Of a stretch of DNA of 64,000 nt, positions 48,619-56,866 are shown in pieces (the stretch's first letter is position 1; each line of letters starts with the position of its first letter). The stretch lies in NCBI RefSeq assembly GCF_042435035.1, contig NZ_JBHMQT010000003.1, forward strand, positions 372,001-436,000. The letters are read 5' to 3'. The position numbers and the translations under genes were made by a program. Under the pieces are notes generated by a model. It was given only the letters and a program-made list of their open reading frames with translations. It was not told the origin of the DNA and ran no database searches. The stretch comes from Sphaerimonospora cavernae. Its GTDB lineage: Bacteria; Actinomycetota; Actinomycetes; Streptosporangiales; Streptosporangiaceae.

Positions 48619-51570
48619 ATGAAGCAATCGGATGAAACCGGCCAGCTTCAACCCTCAGCGCGCCGCCTTCGGGTGCTTGGCCCTGTGCTGGCATGGCATC
48701 AGCAGCGGAGAGCCGAACTCGGACCTCCCTTGCAGCGAGCCGTCCTCTGCATACTGGCAGCCCAGGCCGGCCAGGTCGTCTCGAAGGAACAACTGATCGG
48801 CGGCCTGTGGAGGGAACGCGTACCGAAAACTGCCGAGCAGAGCATCTACACGTACGTCGCCGGGCTGAGGCGGGCACTGGAACCGGATCGCGGTCCGCGC
48901 GAGCCTTTCCAGTTACTCGTGAACCGACCGGGAGGGTACGCATTACAACGCGGACGGTTTCATATCGATGCCGAGGAGTTCGAGGACCGGATCGCCGAGA
49001 CTCGCCGACTCCTGACCAAAGGTGATCGTCGAGGATCGCTGCGAGAATTGGAGACGGCCCTGCGGTTATGGACCGGACCGGCGCTGTCCGGAATTCCCGG
49101 CCCATTCGCCGAGGCGGAACGGGCCCGGCTGGAGGAGCTTCGCCTGATCACGGTTGAGGATCGCGCCGACATCCTGCTCGGACTGGGCCGTCACCAGGAA
49201 GCTCTCCCGGCATTACATGACCTGGTCGGCGAACACCCCCTCCGGGAACGGGCCAGAGAACTGCTGATGCTGGCGCTCTACCGCTCCGGTCGGCAGGCCG
49301 ATTCGCTGGCCGCCTACCTGGACATCCGCCATCTCCTGGCGGAGCGGCTCGGGGTGGATCCGGGTGAGAGCCTGCAGAGGCGCTATCACGCGATCCTGCG
49401 GAGCGGCCCGACGCTCGACTCGGCCGACCCCGATCAGGGACAGATCAGGCTCGGCTCCCGGTCACCGCTTCACACGGGGGATCCCGAGGCTCCGGTGCCG
49501 CGTCAACTCCCCCGCGCCATGGACGGGTTCGTGGGCCGGACCGATGAGTCCGTGCGGCTGCGTTCACTGCTGGCTCCCGGGGAGAGCGCCCCGCCGCAGG
49601 CCGTGGTCGCCATCACCGGCCCCGCGGGAGTCGGCAAGTCGGCGATGGCCGTTCAGTCCGCCCACGCCGTCGGCGATCACTTTCCGGACGGCCTGCTCTA
49701 CGCCAACCTGCTCGGCGCGACACCGGGGGTCGAGCGGCTGAAGCCGATCGACCTGCTCGGCAGGTTCCTGCGCGCCCTCGGTGTGCGCGCCGAGGCCGTA
49801 CCGCATGAGGTCGACGAGGCGGCGGCCATGCTGCGGGACACGCTGGCCGGGCGACGCGTCCTCGCCGTACTCGACGACGCGTCCGGCCCCGATCAGGTGC
49901 GCCCGCTGCTGGATCTGCCGTCGGGGAACGCGGTCCTGATCACGAGCCGGGAGTCGTTCGCGGCGGTGGACAACTGCGCTCAGGTACGTCTCGGCATGAT
50001 GGTCCGCTCGGAGGCGGTCACCATGCTGGCCAAGCTGATCGGGGCGGGGCGCGTCGCGGCGAACCCCGCCGTGGCGGCCCGGCTGGTGGATCTCTGCGAC
50101 GGCCTGCCGCTGGCCCTGCGACTGGCCGCGGCCCGCCTGATCGACCGGCCGCACTGGGGCGTGCGGCACCTGGTCGAGCGGCTCGAAGACCGGGGCCGGA
50201 TCCTGCACGAGCTGGAGTCGGGCGACATCGCCGTACGGTCGAGCCTGGAGCTGAGTCATGACACGCTCTCGCGCAGTTCCCGCCCCCTCGATCGCCTGGC
50301 GGCCCGGACACTGTGCCACCTCGGCATTCTCCATGTGCCAGACGTGACTTCGCATGTCGTCGCGGCCCTTCTCGACGCCTCCGTCGACCAGGCGGAGAGG
50401 TCGCTGGAACGCCTGACGGAGGCGCACCTGCTCGAGTCGCACGAGTTCGGCCGTTTCCAGCTTCATGACCTGGTGCGGCTGTTCGCGATGGAGCTGGCGG
50501 AAGATCATCTGACCCATGAGACTCGATCGGGCGCACTCAGCCGGGCTCTCGGCCTCTACGGGGTGACGGCGCGCCTGGCCACCCGGCTGGTGGACCCCCA
50601 CCGTGTCCAGCCACCTTGGCCCCACACCGGCCCGCAACCGGCCCCTCTCTCGAGCAATCAGGATGGCCATGCCTGGATGGAGCGCGAGCGGGCGAACGTT
50701 CTCGCGGCCGCATCCCAGGCCATGTCGGCACCAGACGACAGTGTGGCCAGCATGGGCGCATACGTCGGTTTCTCGCTGATGTGGCACCTGTATCGCGCGG
50801 GTCATCGAAATGAGAATCTGCGGACCAACCAACAGGCTCTCGAGGCGGGGCAACGCCTCGGCAACCAGGAAATCATGGCGCTCGCCCACGGCTACGTCGC
50901 CATGACGCTCACCCGCATGGGCCAGGCGGCCGAGGCGTTGCCCCATCAGCTCGCCGAGCTGGAACTCCAGCGCGGCCTGCGGAATCGGTTCGAGGAGATG
51001 CGGGCCCTCGGCAACCTGAGCGTCGCCTATCTCAACTTGGAGCGATACGCGGACGCTCTCGAATGCTCGGAGATCCAGTTCGCGATCGCCCGGGACATCG
51101 GTGCGGATGTGGGGCAACGACATGCTCTGAGCATGCTCGGCTGTGCCCACCGAGGCCTGGGAAACCTGAGTGAGGCCGGCGCCACGCTCAGCGAAGCGGT
51201 TTCGCTGTCGCGGGCGGCGGGAGACCAGTTCCACGTGTCTCACACGCTCAGGTGCCTTGCCGAGGTCCGCCTGGACCAGAATGATCCCCTGTCGGCGAAG
51301 ACCTTGCTCGAGGAGGCTTTCGCCATCGGCCGGGAGATCAGGAACCACGATGCCGCGCCATGGTGTCTCACCCATCTCGCCACGGCGAACCGGCTTCTCG
51401 GCCAATTCGAAAGTGCGGTGGCCTACGCCACTGAGGCGGTCGCGGTCGCACGTGCGATCAATGACAAGCGCCGGGAGGAGATGGCGGCCTGGGAGCTGTC
51501 AACGGCCCAGGAGGCCCTAGCGGCCGGCGCTCAGGGCCAGGAAGAGGTCGATCCGGTCGGCCATCGATGA
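48619..51570 (+). CDS. AfsR/SARP-family regulator with NB-ARC and TPR domains
   Basis: A 983-residue STAND-type transcriptional activator. Residues about 8-100 are the SARP winged helix (RAVLCILAAQAGQVVSKEQL, IYTYVAGLRRALEP). Residues about 105-255 are the BTAD domain. An NB-ARC ATPase follows: Walker A GPAGVGKS at 334-341, Walker B RVLAVLDDA, GNAVLITSRES and the GLPLAL motif. The C-terminal third (about 680-970) is built of TPR-like repeats. AfsR relatives switch on secondary metabolism or development in response to signals or phosphorylation. The ATG at 48619 is preferred, with GGAG 12 bases upstream; a GTG at 48601 is also in frame. The 3' end overlaps the convergent pucR-type gene by 54 bases. 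Confidence 0.9.
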   Translation: MKQSDETGQLQPSARRLRVLGPVLAWHQQRRAELGPPLQRAVLCILAAQAGQVVSKEQLIGGLWRERVPKTAEQSIYTYVAGLRRALEPDRGPREPFQLLVNRPGGYALQRGRFHIDAEEFEDRIAETRRLLTKGDRRGSLRELETALRLWTGPALSGIPGPFAEAERARLEELRLITVEDRADILLGLGRHQEALPALHDLVGEHPLRERARELLMLALYRSGRQADSLAAYLDIRHLLAERLGVDPGESLQRRYHAILRSGPTLDSADPDQGQIRLGSRSPLHTGDPEAPVPRQLPRAMDGFVGRTDESVRLRSLLAPGESAPPQAVVAITGPAGVGKSAMAVQSAHAVGDHFPDGLLYANLLGATPGVERLKPIDLLGRFLRALGVRAEAVPHEVDEAAAMLRDTLAGRRVLAVLDDASGPDQVRPLLDLPSGNAVLITSRESFAAVDNCAQVRLGMMVRSEAVTMLAKLIGAGRVAANPAVAARLVDLCDGLPLALRLAAARLIDRPHWGVRHLVERLEDRGRILHELESGDIAVRSSLELSHDTLSRSSRPLDRLAARTLCHLGILHVPDVTSHVVAALLDASVDQAERSLERLTEAHLLESHEFGRFQLHDLVRLFAMELAEDHLTHETRSGALSRALGLYGVTARLATRLVDPHRVQPPWPHTGPQPAPLSSNQDGHAWMERERANVLAAASQAMSAPDDSVASMGAYVGFSLMWHLYRAGHRNENLRTNQQALEAGQRLGNQEIMALAHGYVAMTLTRMGQAAEALPHQLAELELQRGLRNRFEEMRALGNLSVAYLNLERYADALECSEIQFAIARDIGADVGQRHALSMLGCAHRGLGNLSEAGATLSEAVSLSRAAGDQFHVSHTLRCLAEVRLDQNDPLSAKTLLEEAFAIGREIRNHDAAPWCLTHLATANRLLGQFESAVAYATEAVAVARAINDKRREEMAAWELSTAQEALAAGAQGQEEVDPVGHR

Positions 51571-53070
51571 CAGGTCCTTGCCGGTGAGCTCCTCGATCCG
51601 GCGTACCCGATAGCGGACCGTGTTGACGTGCACGTGCAGCCGCTCGGCGCAGCCGTTCCAGGATCCCGCGCACTCCAGAAACACCTCGAGCGTCCGCACC
51701 ATCTCGGCGCCGTGACGCCTGTCGTAGTCGGCCAGCGGACCCAGCAGCCGTTCGGCGAACGAGCGACGGATGTCGCCCGGCACGGTCGCCAGCAGCAGCG
51801 CATGCGTGTAGATCTCGTCACTGGTGGCCACTCCCCCGCCGCGTGCCTCGGCCATCCGCCTGGCGTGCCCGGCCTCCTCCAGCCCGCCGCGGATCGCCTG
51901 GGCTCCGGTCAGCGCACTGCTCACGCCGACGGCCGCGACGATGTCGGGCAGCTGCGCGGCCAGCAGTTCCGTACGCTCCCGCAGCCGCGCCGCCAGCTGA
52001 CCCGCCGTGCCTTCTGCTAACGGGACCAGTGCTACGCATTCCCCAGACGACTCCCCGGACTCGGTGCGAACCGCCGCGACCACCCGCCGGTCCAGTATTT
52101 CCTCCACCACCCGCCCCCCGAGCAGGGCCGGATCCGGGCCACCGGCCGTCCCGGCCTGCCGCACGGTCCCCTGCCGCGCCGCCGCCGTGGCCGTCACCAC
52201 TGCGTACGGCTCGGCCGCGTCGATGCCGCAGGTCCGCAGCCGGGCGGACAGCTCGGCCGGCTCACCTCCGGCCCACGCGAGCGCGACGAGTTCCTCGGCC
52301 AGCCGCCGCTCGACCCGGCGGCCCTCCTCGAACCGGGTGCGGGCCATCGCCACGCACGACGCCAGCTCGAAGCCGATCTCGGCCTCGACCTCGCCGTGGC
52401 ACACCAGCGCCCACCCCGCGGCCCGGTGCGACCGGTCCACCGCGAACAGCGTGAACGTCCCGCCGTCCCGCACGACCGCCGGCAGGCGGACCGCGCCCAG
52501 ATAGGCGCGGGCCAGCCGTACGGCCATGCCCTCGGGGAGGTCACCCGCGATCATCGAGCCGACGGCCGAGACCACGGCCGCGGTGACACCCAGCTCGTTC
52601 TCGATCAGCGAGAACAGCTCCTCCAGCCCCACTCCCTCGGCCACGGCGGCGACGATCCGGCGCCGGCGGCCGAGTTCGCCGCGCAGGTCTCCGGCCCGGA
52701 TCCCGGCCAGCCGCCGGCCCACGAGGTCGGTGATCTCGCCGAACGACACCTCGACCGGCACCTCCAGCAGCGGCAGGCCCCGGTCACGGCAGGCGGCCAC
52801 GAGGTCGTCGGGGATCATGCCGAGCCAGGCGTCGCCGGCGCCGAGGGCGACCACTCCGGCATCGGCCAGGGCGGCCACGAACCGTTTGGAGTCCGCGGCC
52901 TGCCGCCGCCACATGAGACCGGTCAGTACGAGCTCGCCCCCCGTCAGGTAGCGCGTCGGGTCGGGCAGGTCGGTGACGAGGACGTCGCTGATCTCACGGT
53001 CCAGCGACTCGTCCCCCGTGAGGAGGCCGAGGCGGAGCTCCGCGACGGCGAGCAGATCCCTCAGCAGCAC
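51517..53070 (-). CDS. PucR-family transcriptional regulator
   Basis: A 517-residue regulator with the PucR layout. An N-terminal purine-catabolism domain (about 1-125; DVLVTDLPDPTRYLTGGELVLT) is followed by a GGDEF-like middle region and a C-terminal helix-turn-helix (CAERLHVHVNTVRYRVRRIEELTG, HTH_30). PucR proteins commonly activate purine and related nitrogen-compound catabolism, which suits the divergent molybdenum hydroxylase gene. A seven-base inverted repeat just upstream is a candidate operator. The 3' end overlaps the AfsR-like gene by 54 bases. Confidence 0.91.
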   Translation of the reverse strand: MLLRDLLAVAELRLGLLTGDESLDREISDVLVTDLPDPTRYLTGGELVLTGLMWRRQAADSKRFVAALADAGVVALGAGDAWLGMIPDDLVAACRDRGLPLLEVPVEVSFGEITDLVGRRLAGIRAGDLRGELGRRRRIVAAVAEGVGLEELFSLIENELGVTAAVVSAVGSMIAGDLPEGMAVRLARAYLGAVRLPAVVRDGGTFTLFAVDRSHRAAGWALVCHGEVEAEIGFELASCVAMARTRFEEGRRVERRLAEELVALAWAGGEPAELSARLRTCGIDAAEPYAVVTATAAARQGTVRQAGTAGGPDPALLGGRVVEEILDRRVVAAVRTESGESSGECVALVPLAEGTAGQLAARLRERTELLAAQLPDIVAAVGVSSALTGAQAIRGGLEEAGHARRMAEARGGGVATSDEIYTHALLLATVPGDIRRSFAERLLGPLADYDRRHGAEMVRTLEVFLECAGSWNGCAERLHVHVNTVRYRVRRIEELTGKDLSSMADRIDLFLALSAGR

Positions 53071-53081
53071 ACAGCACAGCG

Positions 53082-53100
53082 TATTCGGCGAAACCGAATA
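53082..53100. promoter_or_regulatory. Inverted repeat between pucR-type and dehydrogenase genes
   Basis: TATTCGG-cgaaa-CCGAATA, a perfect seven-base inverted repeat with a five-base spacer, 12 bases upstream of the PucR start and 95 bases from the divergent dehydrogenase ATG. A plausible binding site for the PucR protein; it does not match a published consensus that I know. Confidence 0.45.
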
Positions 53101-53195
53101 TTTGGAGAAAGCTACAAGCGTCGATGCCGCCCGTCACCACGATTCCATGGTGTACGTCGATAGGCCCGGCCGATTCGCGTTGGTGTACTGCGGAC

Positions 53196-55439
53196 ATGAC
53201 CATTGAGACCGGGCGCCGCTCGGGCGTCGGCGAGAGCGTCCTGCGGCCGGACGGGACGCTCAAGGTGACCGGCGAGTTCGCCTACGCCTCGGATCTGTGG
53301 CTGGACGGCATGCTGTGGGGGGCGACGCTGCGCAGCCCGCACCCGTCGGCGTGGATCCGCTCGGTCGACATCGGTCCCGCCCTGGCCATGCCCGGTGTGT
53401 TCGCCGTACTGACCCACCGGGACGTGCCCGGCGAGAAGTCTTACGGCCTGGAGCACCGGGATCAGCCGGTCCTCGCCGTCGACCAGGTCCGCTACCAGGG
53501 AGAGCCGGTGGCGCTGGTGGCCGCCGACCACCCCGAGACCGCCCGGCGGGCCGCCGCCGCGATCGTCGTCGAGTACGAGCCGCGCGAGGCGGTGGTCGAT
53601 CCGATGCGCGCCGCCTTCGACGCGGACTGCCCCGCCGTACACCCGAACGGCAATCTCGTACGGCACCAGCCGGTCAGGGTGGGAGACACCGAGGCGGCCG
53701 CCGCCGGGGCCGAGGTCGTCGTCACCGGCGAATACGAGGTGGGCATGCAGGACCAGGCATTCCTCGGCCCCGAGTCGGGCCTCGCCGTACCGGCCGAGGA
53801 CGGCGGGGTGGACCTGTACATCGCCACCCAGTGGCTGCACGTCGACCGGGACCAGATCGCGCCGTGCCTCGGCCTGCCGCCCGGCAAGGTGCGGCTGTCG
53901 CTCGCCGGGGTCGGCGGTGCGTTCGGCGCCCGCGAGGACCTGTCGATGCAGATCCACGCCTCGATGCTGGCGCTGCGCACCGGCAGGCCGGTCAAGATGG
54001 TGTACGGCCGCGAGGAGTCGTTCCTCGGGCACGTCCACCGCCACCCGGCGCGGATGCGCTACGAGCACGGCGCGACGCGCGACGGCCGGCTGGTCTACGT
54101 CAAGGCCGAGATCGTGCTGGACGGCGGCGCGTACCGCTCATCCACTCCCGCCGTCGTCGGCAACGCCGCCTCCCTCGGCGTCGGGCCCTACGAGGTGGCC
54201 GACATCGAGATCGACGCCTACGGCGTCTACACGAACAACCCGCCGTGCGGGGCGATGCGCGGGTTCGGCGCGGTCCAGGCGTGCTACGCCTACGAGTCGC
54301 AGATGGACCGGCTGGCGGAGGCCTGCGGGCTGTCGCCCGTCGAGATCCGGACGCGTAACGCGGTCTCCCAAGGCTCCAGGATCGCCACCGGCCAGCTGAT
54401 CGACACACCGGCGCCGCTCGCCGAGATGCTCGCCGAGATCGCGGCCATGCCGCTTCCCGAGCCGGTCGCCGTCCCAGCGGACCTGCGGCTGCTGCCGGGT
54501 GGCGTCTCGCAGACGACACACGGCGAGGGGGTGCGCCGGGGCGTCGGCTACGCCGTCGGCCTCAAGAACATCTGCTTCTCCGAGGGCTTCGACGACTACT
54601 CGACGGCCCGGGTCAGGCTCGAGTCACTGGCCGGCGAGCCGCACGTGCTCGTACATACGGCCGCCGCCGAGGTCGGCCAGGGCCTGGTCACGGTCCAGGC
54701 CCAGATCGCCCGCACCGAGCTGGGCATCGACCGGGTGACCGTCGCCCCGGCCGACACCACCGTCGGGTCGGCCGGCTCCTCCTCGGCGTCCCGGCAGTCG
54801 TACGTCACCGGCGGCGCGGTCAAGACCGCCTGCGAGGCCGTACGGCAGCGCCTGGACGCGATGCGGGCCGAGCACCCCGGCCTGCCACTCGACGAGCTGC
54901 TCGAGCGGTTCGGTCCGATCGAGGAGACGCGGGAGTACCGACATCGGCCGACGGGGCCGATGGACCCGGTCACCGGCCAGGGCGACACGCACACCCAGCT
55001 CGCGCTGTGCGTCCACCGGGCCGTCGTCGACGTGGACGTCGAGCTCGGCCTGGTCAAGGTCGTCGAGCTGGCCGCCGTCCAGGACGTCGGCAAGATCCTC
55101 AACCCCCTGGCCCTGGAGGGGCAGATCCACGGTGGCTCCGCCCAGGGGCTCGGCCTGGCCCTGATGGAGGAGATCCAGGTGCGCGACGGGCGGGTGCTGA
55201 ACCCCTCGTTCACCGACTACCTGATCCCCACCATTCTCGACATGCCGCCCATGCGGCTGTCGATCCTGGAGAACCCCGATCCGCATGCGCCGTACGGGCT
55301 GCGCGGCGCCGGGGAGCCGCCCACGCTGTCGTCGACCCCGGCGGTGGCGGCGGCCGTGCGGGCCGCGACCGGCCTGGCGCTCCCCCGCGTCCCGATCCGC
55401 CCCGAGGACATCGCGCTCACGCCCGCCTCGATCTCCTGA
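53196..55439 (+). CDS. Xanthine dehydrogenase-family molybdopterin-binding subunit
   Basis: A 747-residue catalytic subunit of the xanthine oxidase family, which hydroxylates purines, aldehydes or aromatic heterocycles. The first 120 residues are the Ald_Xan_dh_C-type domain (GEFAYASDLWLDGMLWGATL). The cofactor segments are visible: GGAFGAREDLSMQIHA, AMRGFGAVQACYAYE, AAAEVGQGLVTVQAQI, GSSSASRQSYVTGGAV, and the catalytic glutamate in GLRGAGEPPTLSSTPA. The FAD and two-iron-sulfur subunits such enzymes need are not encoded beside it. The ATG at 53196 has TGTACT six bases upstream. It is divergent from a PucR regulator. Confidence 0.92.
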   Translation: MTIETGRRSGVGESVLRPDGTLKVTGEFAYASDLWLDGMLWGATLRSPHPSAWIRSVDIGPALAMPGVFAVLTHRDVPGEKSYGLEHRDQPVLAVDQVRYQGEPVALVAADHPETARRAAAAIVVEYEPREAVVDPMRAAFDADCPAVHPNGNLVRHQPVRVGDTEAAAAGAEVVVTGEYEVGMQDQAFLGPESGLAVPAEDGGVDLYIATQWLHVDRDQIAPCLGLPPGKVRLSLAGVGGAFGAREDLSMQIHASMLALRTGRPVKMVYGREESFLGHVHRHPARMRYEHGATRDGRLVYVKAEIVLDGGAYRSSTPAVVGNAASLGVGPYEVADIEIDAYGVYTNNPPCGAMRGFGAVQACYAYESQMDRLAEACGLSPVEIRTRNAVSQGSRIATGQLIDTPAPLAEMLAEIAAMPLPEPVAVPADLRLLPGGVSQTTHGEGVRRGVGYAVGLKNICFSEGFDDYSTARVRLESLAGEPHVLVHTAAAEVGQGLVTVQAQIARTELGIDRVTVAPADTTVGSAGSSSASRQSYVTGGAVKTACEAVRQRLDAMRAEHPGLPLDELLERFGPIEETREYRHRPTGPMDPVTGQGDTHTQLALCVHRAVVDVDVELGLVKVVELAAVQDVGKILNPLALEGQIHGGSAQGLGLALMEEIQVRDGRVLNPSFTDYLIPTILDMPPMRLSILENPDPHAPYGLRGAGEPPTLSSTPAVAAAVRAATGLALPRVPIRPEDIALTPASIS

Positions 55440-55441
55440 TC

Positions 55442-56503
55442 TCAGGTGATGTCGCGGGGATCGCAGGCGACGCCGTTGCCGTCCACGTCCTTGTACCAGT
55501 AGTACTCGGGGTGCACACCCTTCGTGTACGGCCCATAGCCGCTGGCGGTGGCTTCCCGGCAACTCGCGAACCTGGGGTCTGTCTGCCCGCCTGTGCTCGC
55601 CACCTGGGTGCCCACCGGTTGGGTGGTTCCACCGGCCGTCGACAGTTGGCCGTCGGACTCTATGGGAGCCTGAGTGAACGCCGGCTGGGTCGACTGATCG
55701 GCGGGCTGGATCGCGGGATCGGTCTGCGGCTGGGTGAACGCGGGCTGGGTGGGCTGATCGGGCTGGGGCTGCTGGGGGGCGGCGGAACCGGTCAGCAGGG
55801 TGAGCAGCGTGTCGGCCTGCTCCTTGGTGAAACCGGCGATGGCCAGGCTGTCCTGGTCGATCTCCTGAGCGACCCGGGGGGCCGCGACCACCTTCTCGCC
55901 CGCGACGACCGCGAGCTGCTGCTTGACGGTCTCCCGGGTGAGGTCGGCGATCTGGTCCAGGTTGGCCGGGGACAGGACGAGCCGCAGGGAGTAGCTGCCG
56001 TCGTTCTCCGCCACCTCCTCGATCTTCTGCACGGTGGTCACCGTCACGCCGGGATCGAGCTGGTAGCACATGGTGCCCTGGGCGTCGGGGACCCCGTCGG
56101 TCTCGGTGCAGGGCGCGGCCCTGACCCCGACCACGGGAGCGAAATGCACGGGCGTCGCCAGTTGACGCAGCGACACCTGCGACAGAGGTGCCGCGTCCGG
56201 GTTACGGGTCATCACGACCGCCACCGCGCCGAGAGCACCGGTCATCACGACGACCAGGCCGAGCGCGACGATGAGGGCGAGTGTCGTCCCCCGGGCGGCC
56301 TGCGGCTCCTGCGGCCCCTGTGCACGCTTGGGCGCCTCCGGCTCCTGAACGGCGCCCTCGGGCCGATCTCCGCCTGCCTCCGGGGCCCCGCCTGCCTCCG
56401 CGCCCACGTGTGCTTCCGGGGCTAGGCGTGCTTCCGGGGCTACGCCTCCTGGCCCAGGCTCCTCCTGGCGCTCGTTTCGCATCCCGTCCTCGATCCCTGC
56501 CAT
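55442..56503 (-). CDS. Membrane-anchored protein with SecD-head-like and Excalibur domains
   Basis: A 353-residue protein with four parts. A disordered Pro/Glu/Ala-rich cytoplasmic region spans residues 1-70. One membrane helix lies at about 73-97. An extracytoplasmic domain (about 105-240) resembles the first head domain of SecD, including LRLVLSPANLDQIADLT, VKQQLAVVAGEKVVAAPRV, and IAGFTKEQADTLL. After a Gln/Pro/Thr-rich linker with two TQPAFTQ copies comes an Excalibur calcium-binding motif (FASCREATASGYGPYTKG, ending KDVDGNGVACD). The translocase part of SecD is absent. Function is unknown; a calcium-dependent envelope role is inference. It starts just beside the symmetric repeat array. 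Confidence 0.8.
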   Translation of the reverse strand: MAGIEDGMRNERQEEPGPGGVAPEARLAPEAHVGAEAGGAPEAGGDRPEGAVQEPEAPKRAQGPQEPQAARGTTLALIVALGLVVVMTGALGAVAVVMTRNPDAAPLSQVSLRQLATPVHFAPVVGVRAAPCTETDGVPDAQGTMCYQLDPGVTVTTVQKIEEVAENDGSYSLRLVLSPANLDQIADLTRETVKQQLAVVAGEKVVAAPRVAQEIDQDSLAIAGFTKEQADTLLTLLTGSAAPQQPQPDQPTQPAFTQPQTDPAIQPADQSTQPAFTQAPIESDGQLSTAGGTTQPVGTQVASTGGQTDPRFASCREATASGYGPYTKGVHPEYYWYKDVDGNGVACDPRDIT

Positions 56504-56592
56504 CGTCCGCAGAGCCTACCGAGGTACACCAAGGGCGCGTAATCAGTAAGCAAAACGACATCCACCCCTACCCCACCCCACCCCACACCCCC

Positions 56593-56841
56593 CGTGATCT
56601 TGCGAATGCCCGCAAGAACGTCCCCTGAGCTGCGCAGACCGGCTTCGTGATCTTGCAGTTTCTCGCAGGCGACCCGTCTGACATGCACTGTCGCGTTAGG
56701 TGATCTTGCAGTCATACGCAAAGTGCAAGATCACCGACGTCGTTTTCGCAGCTCAGGGGTGGGACCTGCGAGAAACCGCAAGATCACGAACGGGAAAGTG
56801 CCTGCTCACGGCGTAGACCTGCGAGTATTCGCAAGATCACG
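56593..56841. repeat. Symmetric array of 24-base elements with 53-base period
   Basis: The 363-base gap 56504-56866 contains no gene but an ordered array. Elements based on CGTGATCTTGC lie at 56593-56616 and 56646-56669 and begin again at 56699; inverted elements ending GCAAGATCAC(C/G) end at 56735 and occupy 56765-56788 and 56818-56841. Starts are 53 bases apart, with 29-base spacers. The two halves are exact mirror positions about base 56717; the centre is a perfect 12-base inverted repeat (GGTGATCTTGCA, 13-base loop). Spacers are related too: CCCCTGAGCTGCG occurs at 56622 and inverted at 56747. The function is unknown; a nucleoprotein-assembly site or a mobile repeat family are possibilities. 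Confidence 0.85.
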
Positions 56842-56866
56842 GGATGGGGGTTGGGTTGGCTGATCG

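Noticed and set aside
56593..56841. CRISPR array (24-base repeats, 29-base spacers)
   Set aside because: Repeats are not identical, half of them are inverted, the spacers are related to one another, and there are no cas genes nearby.
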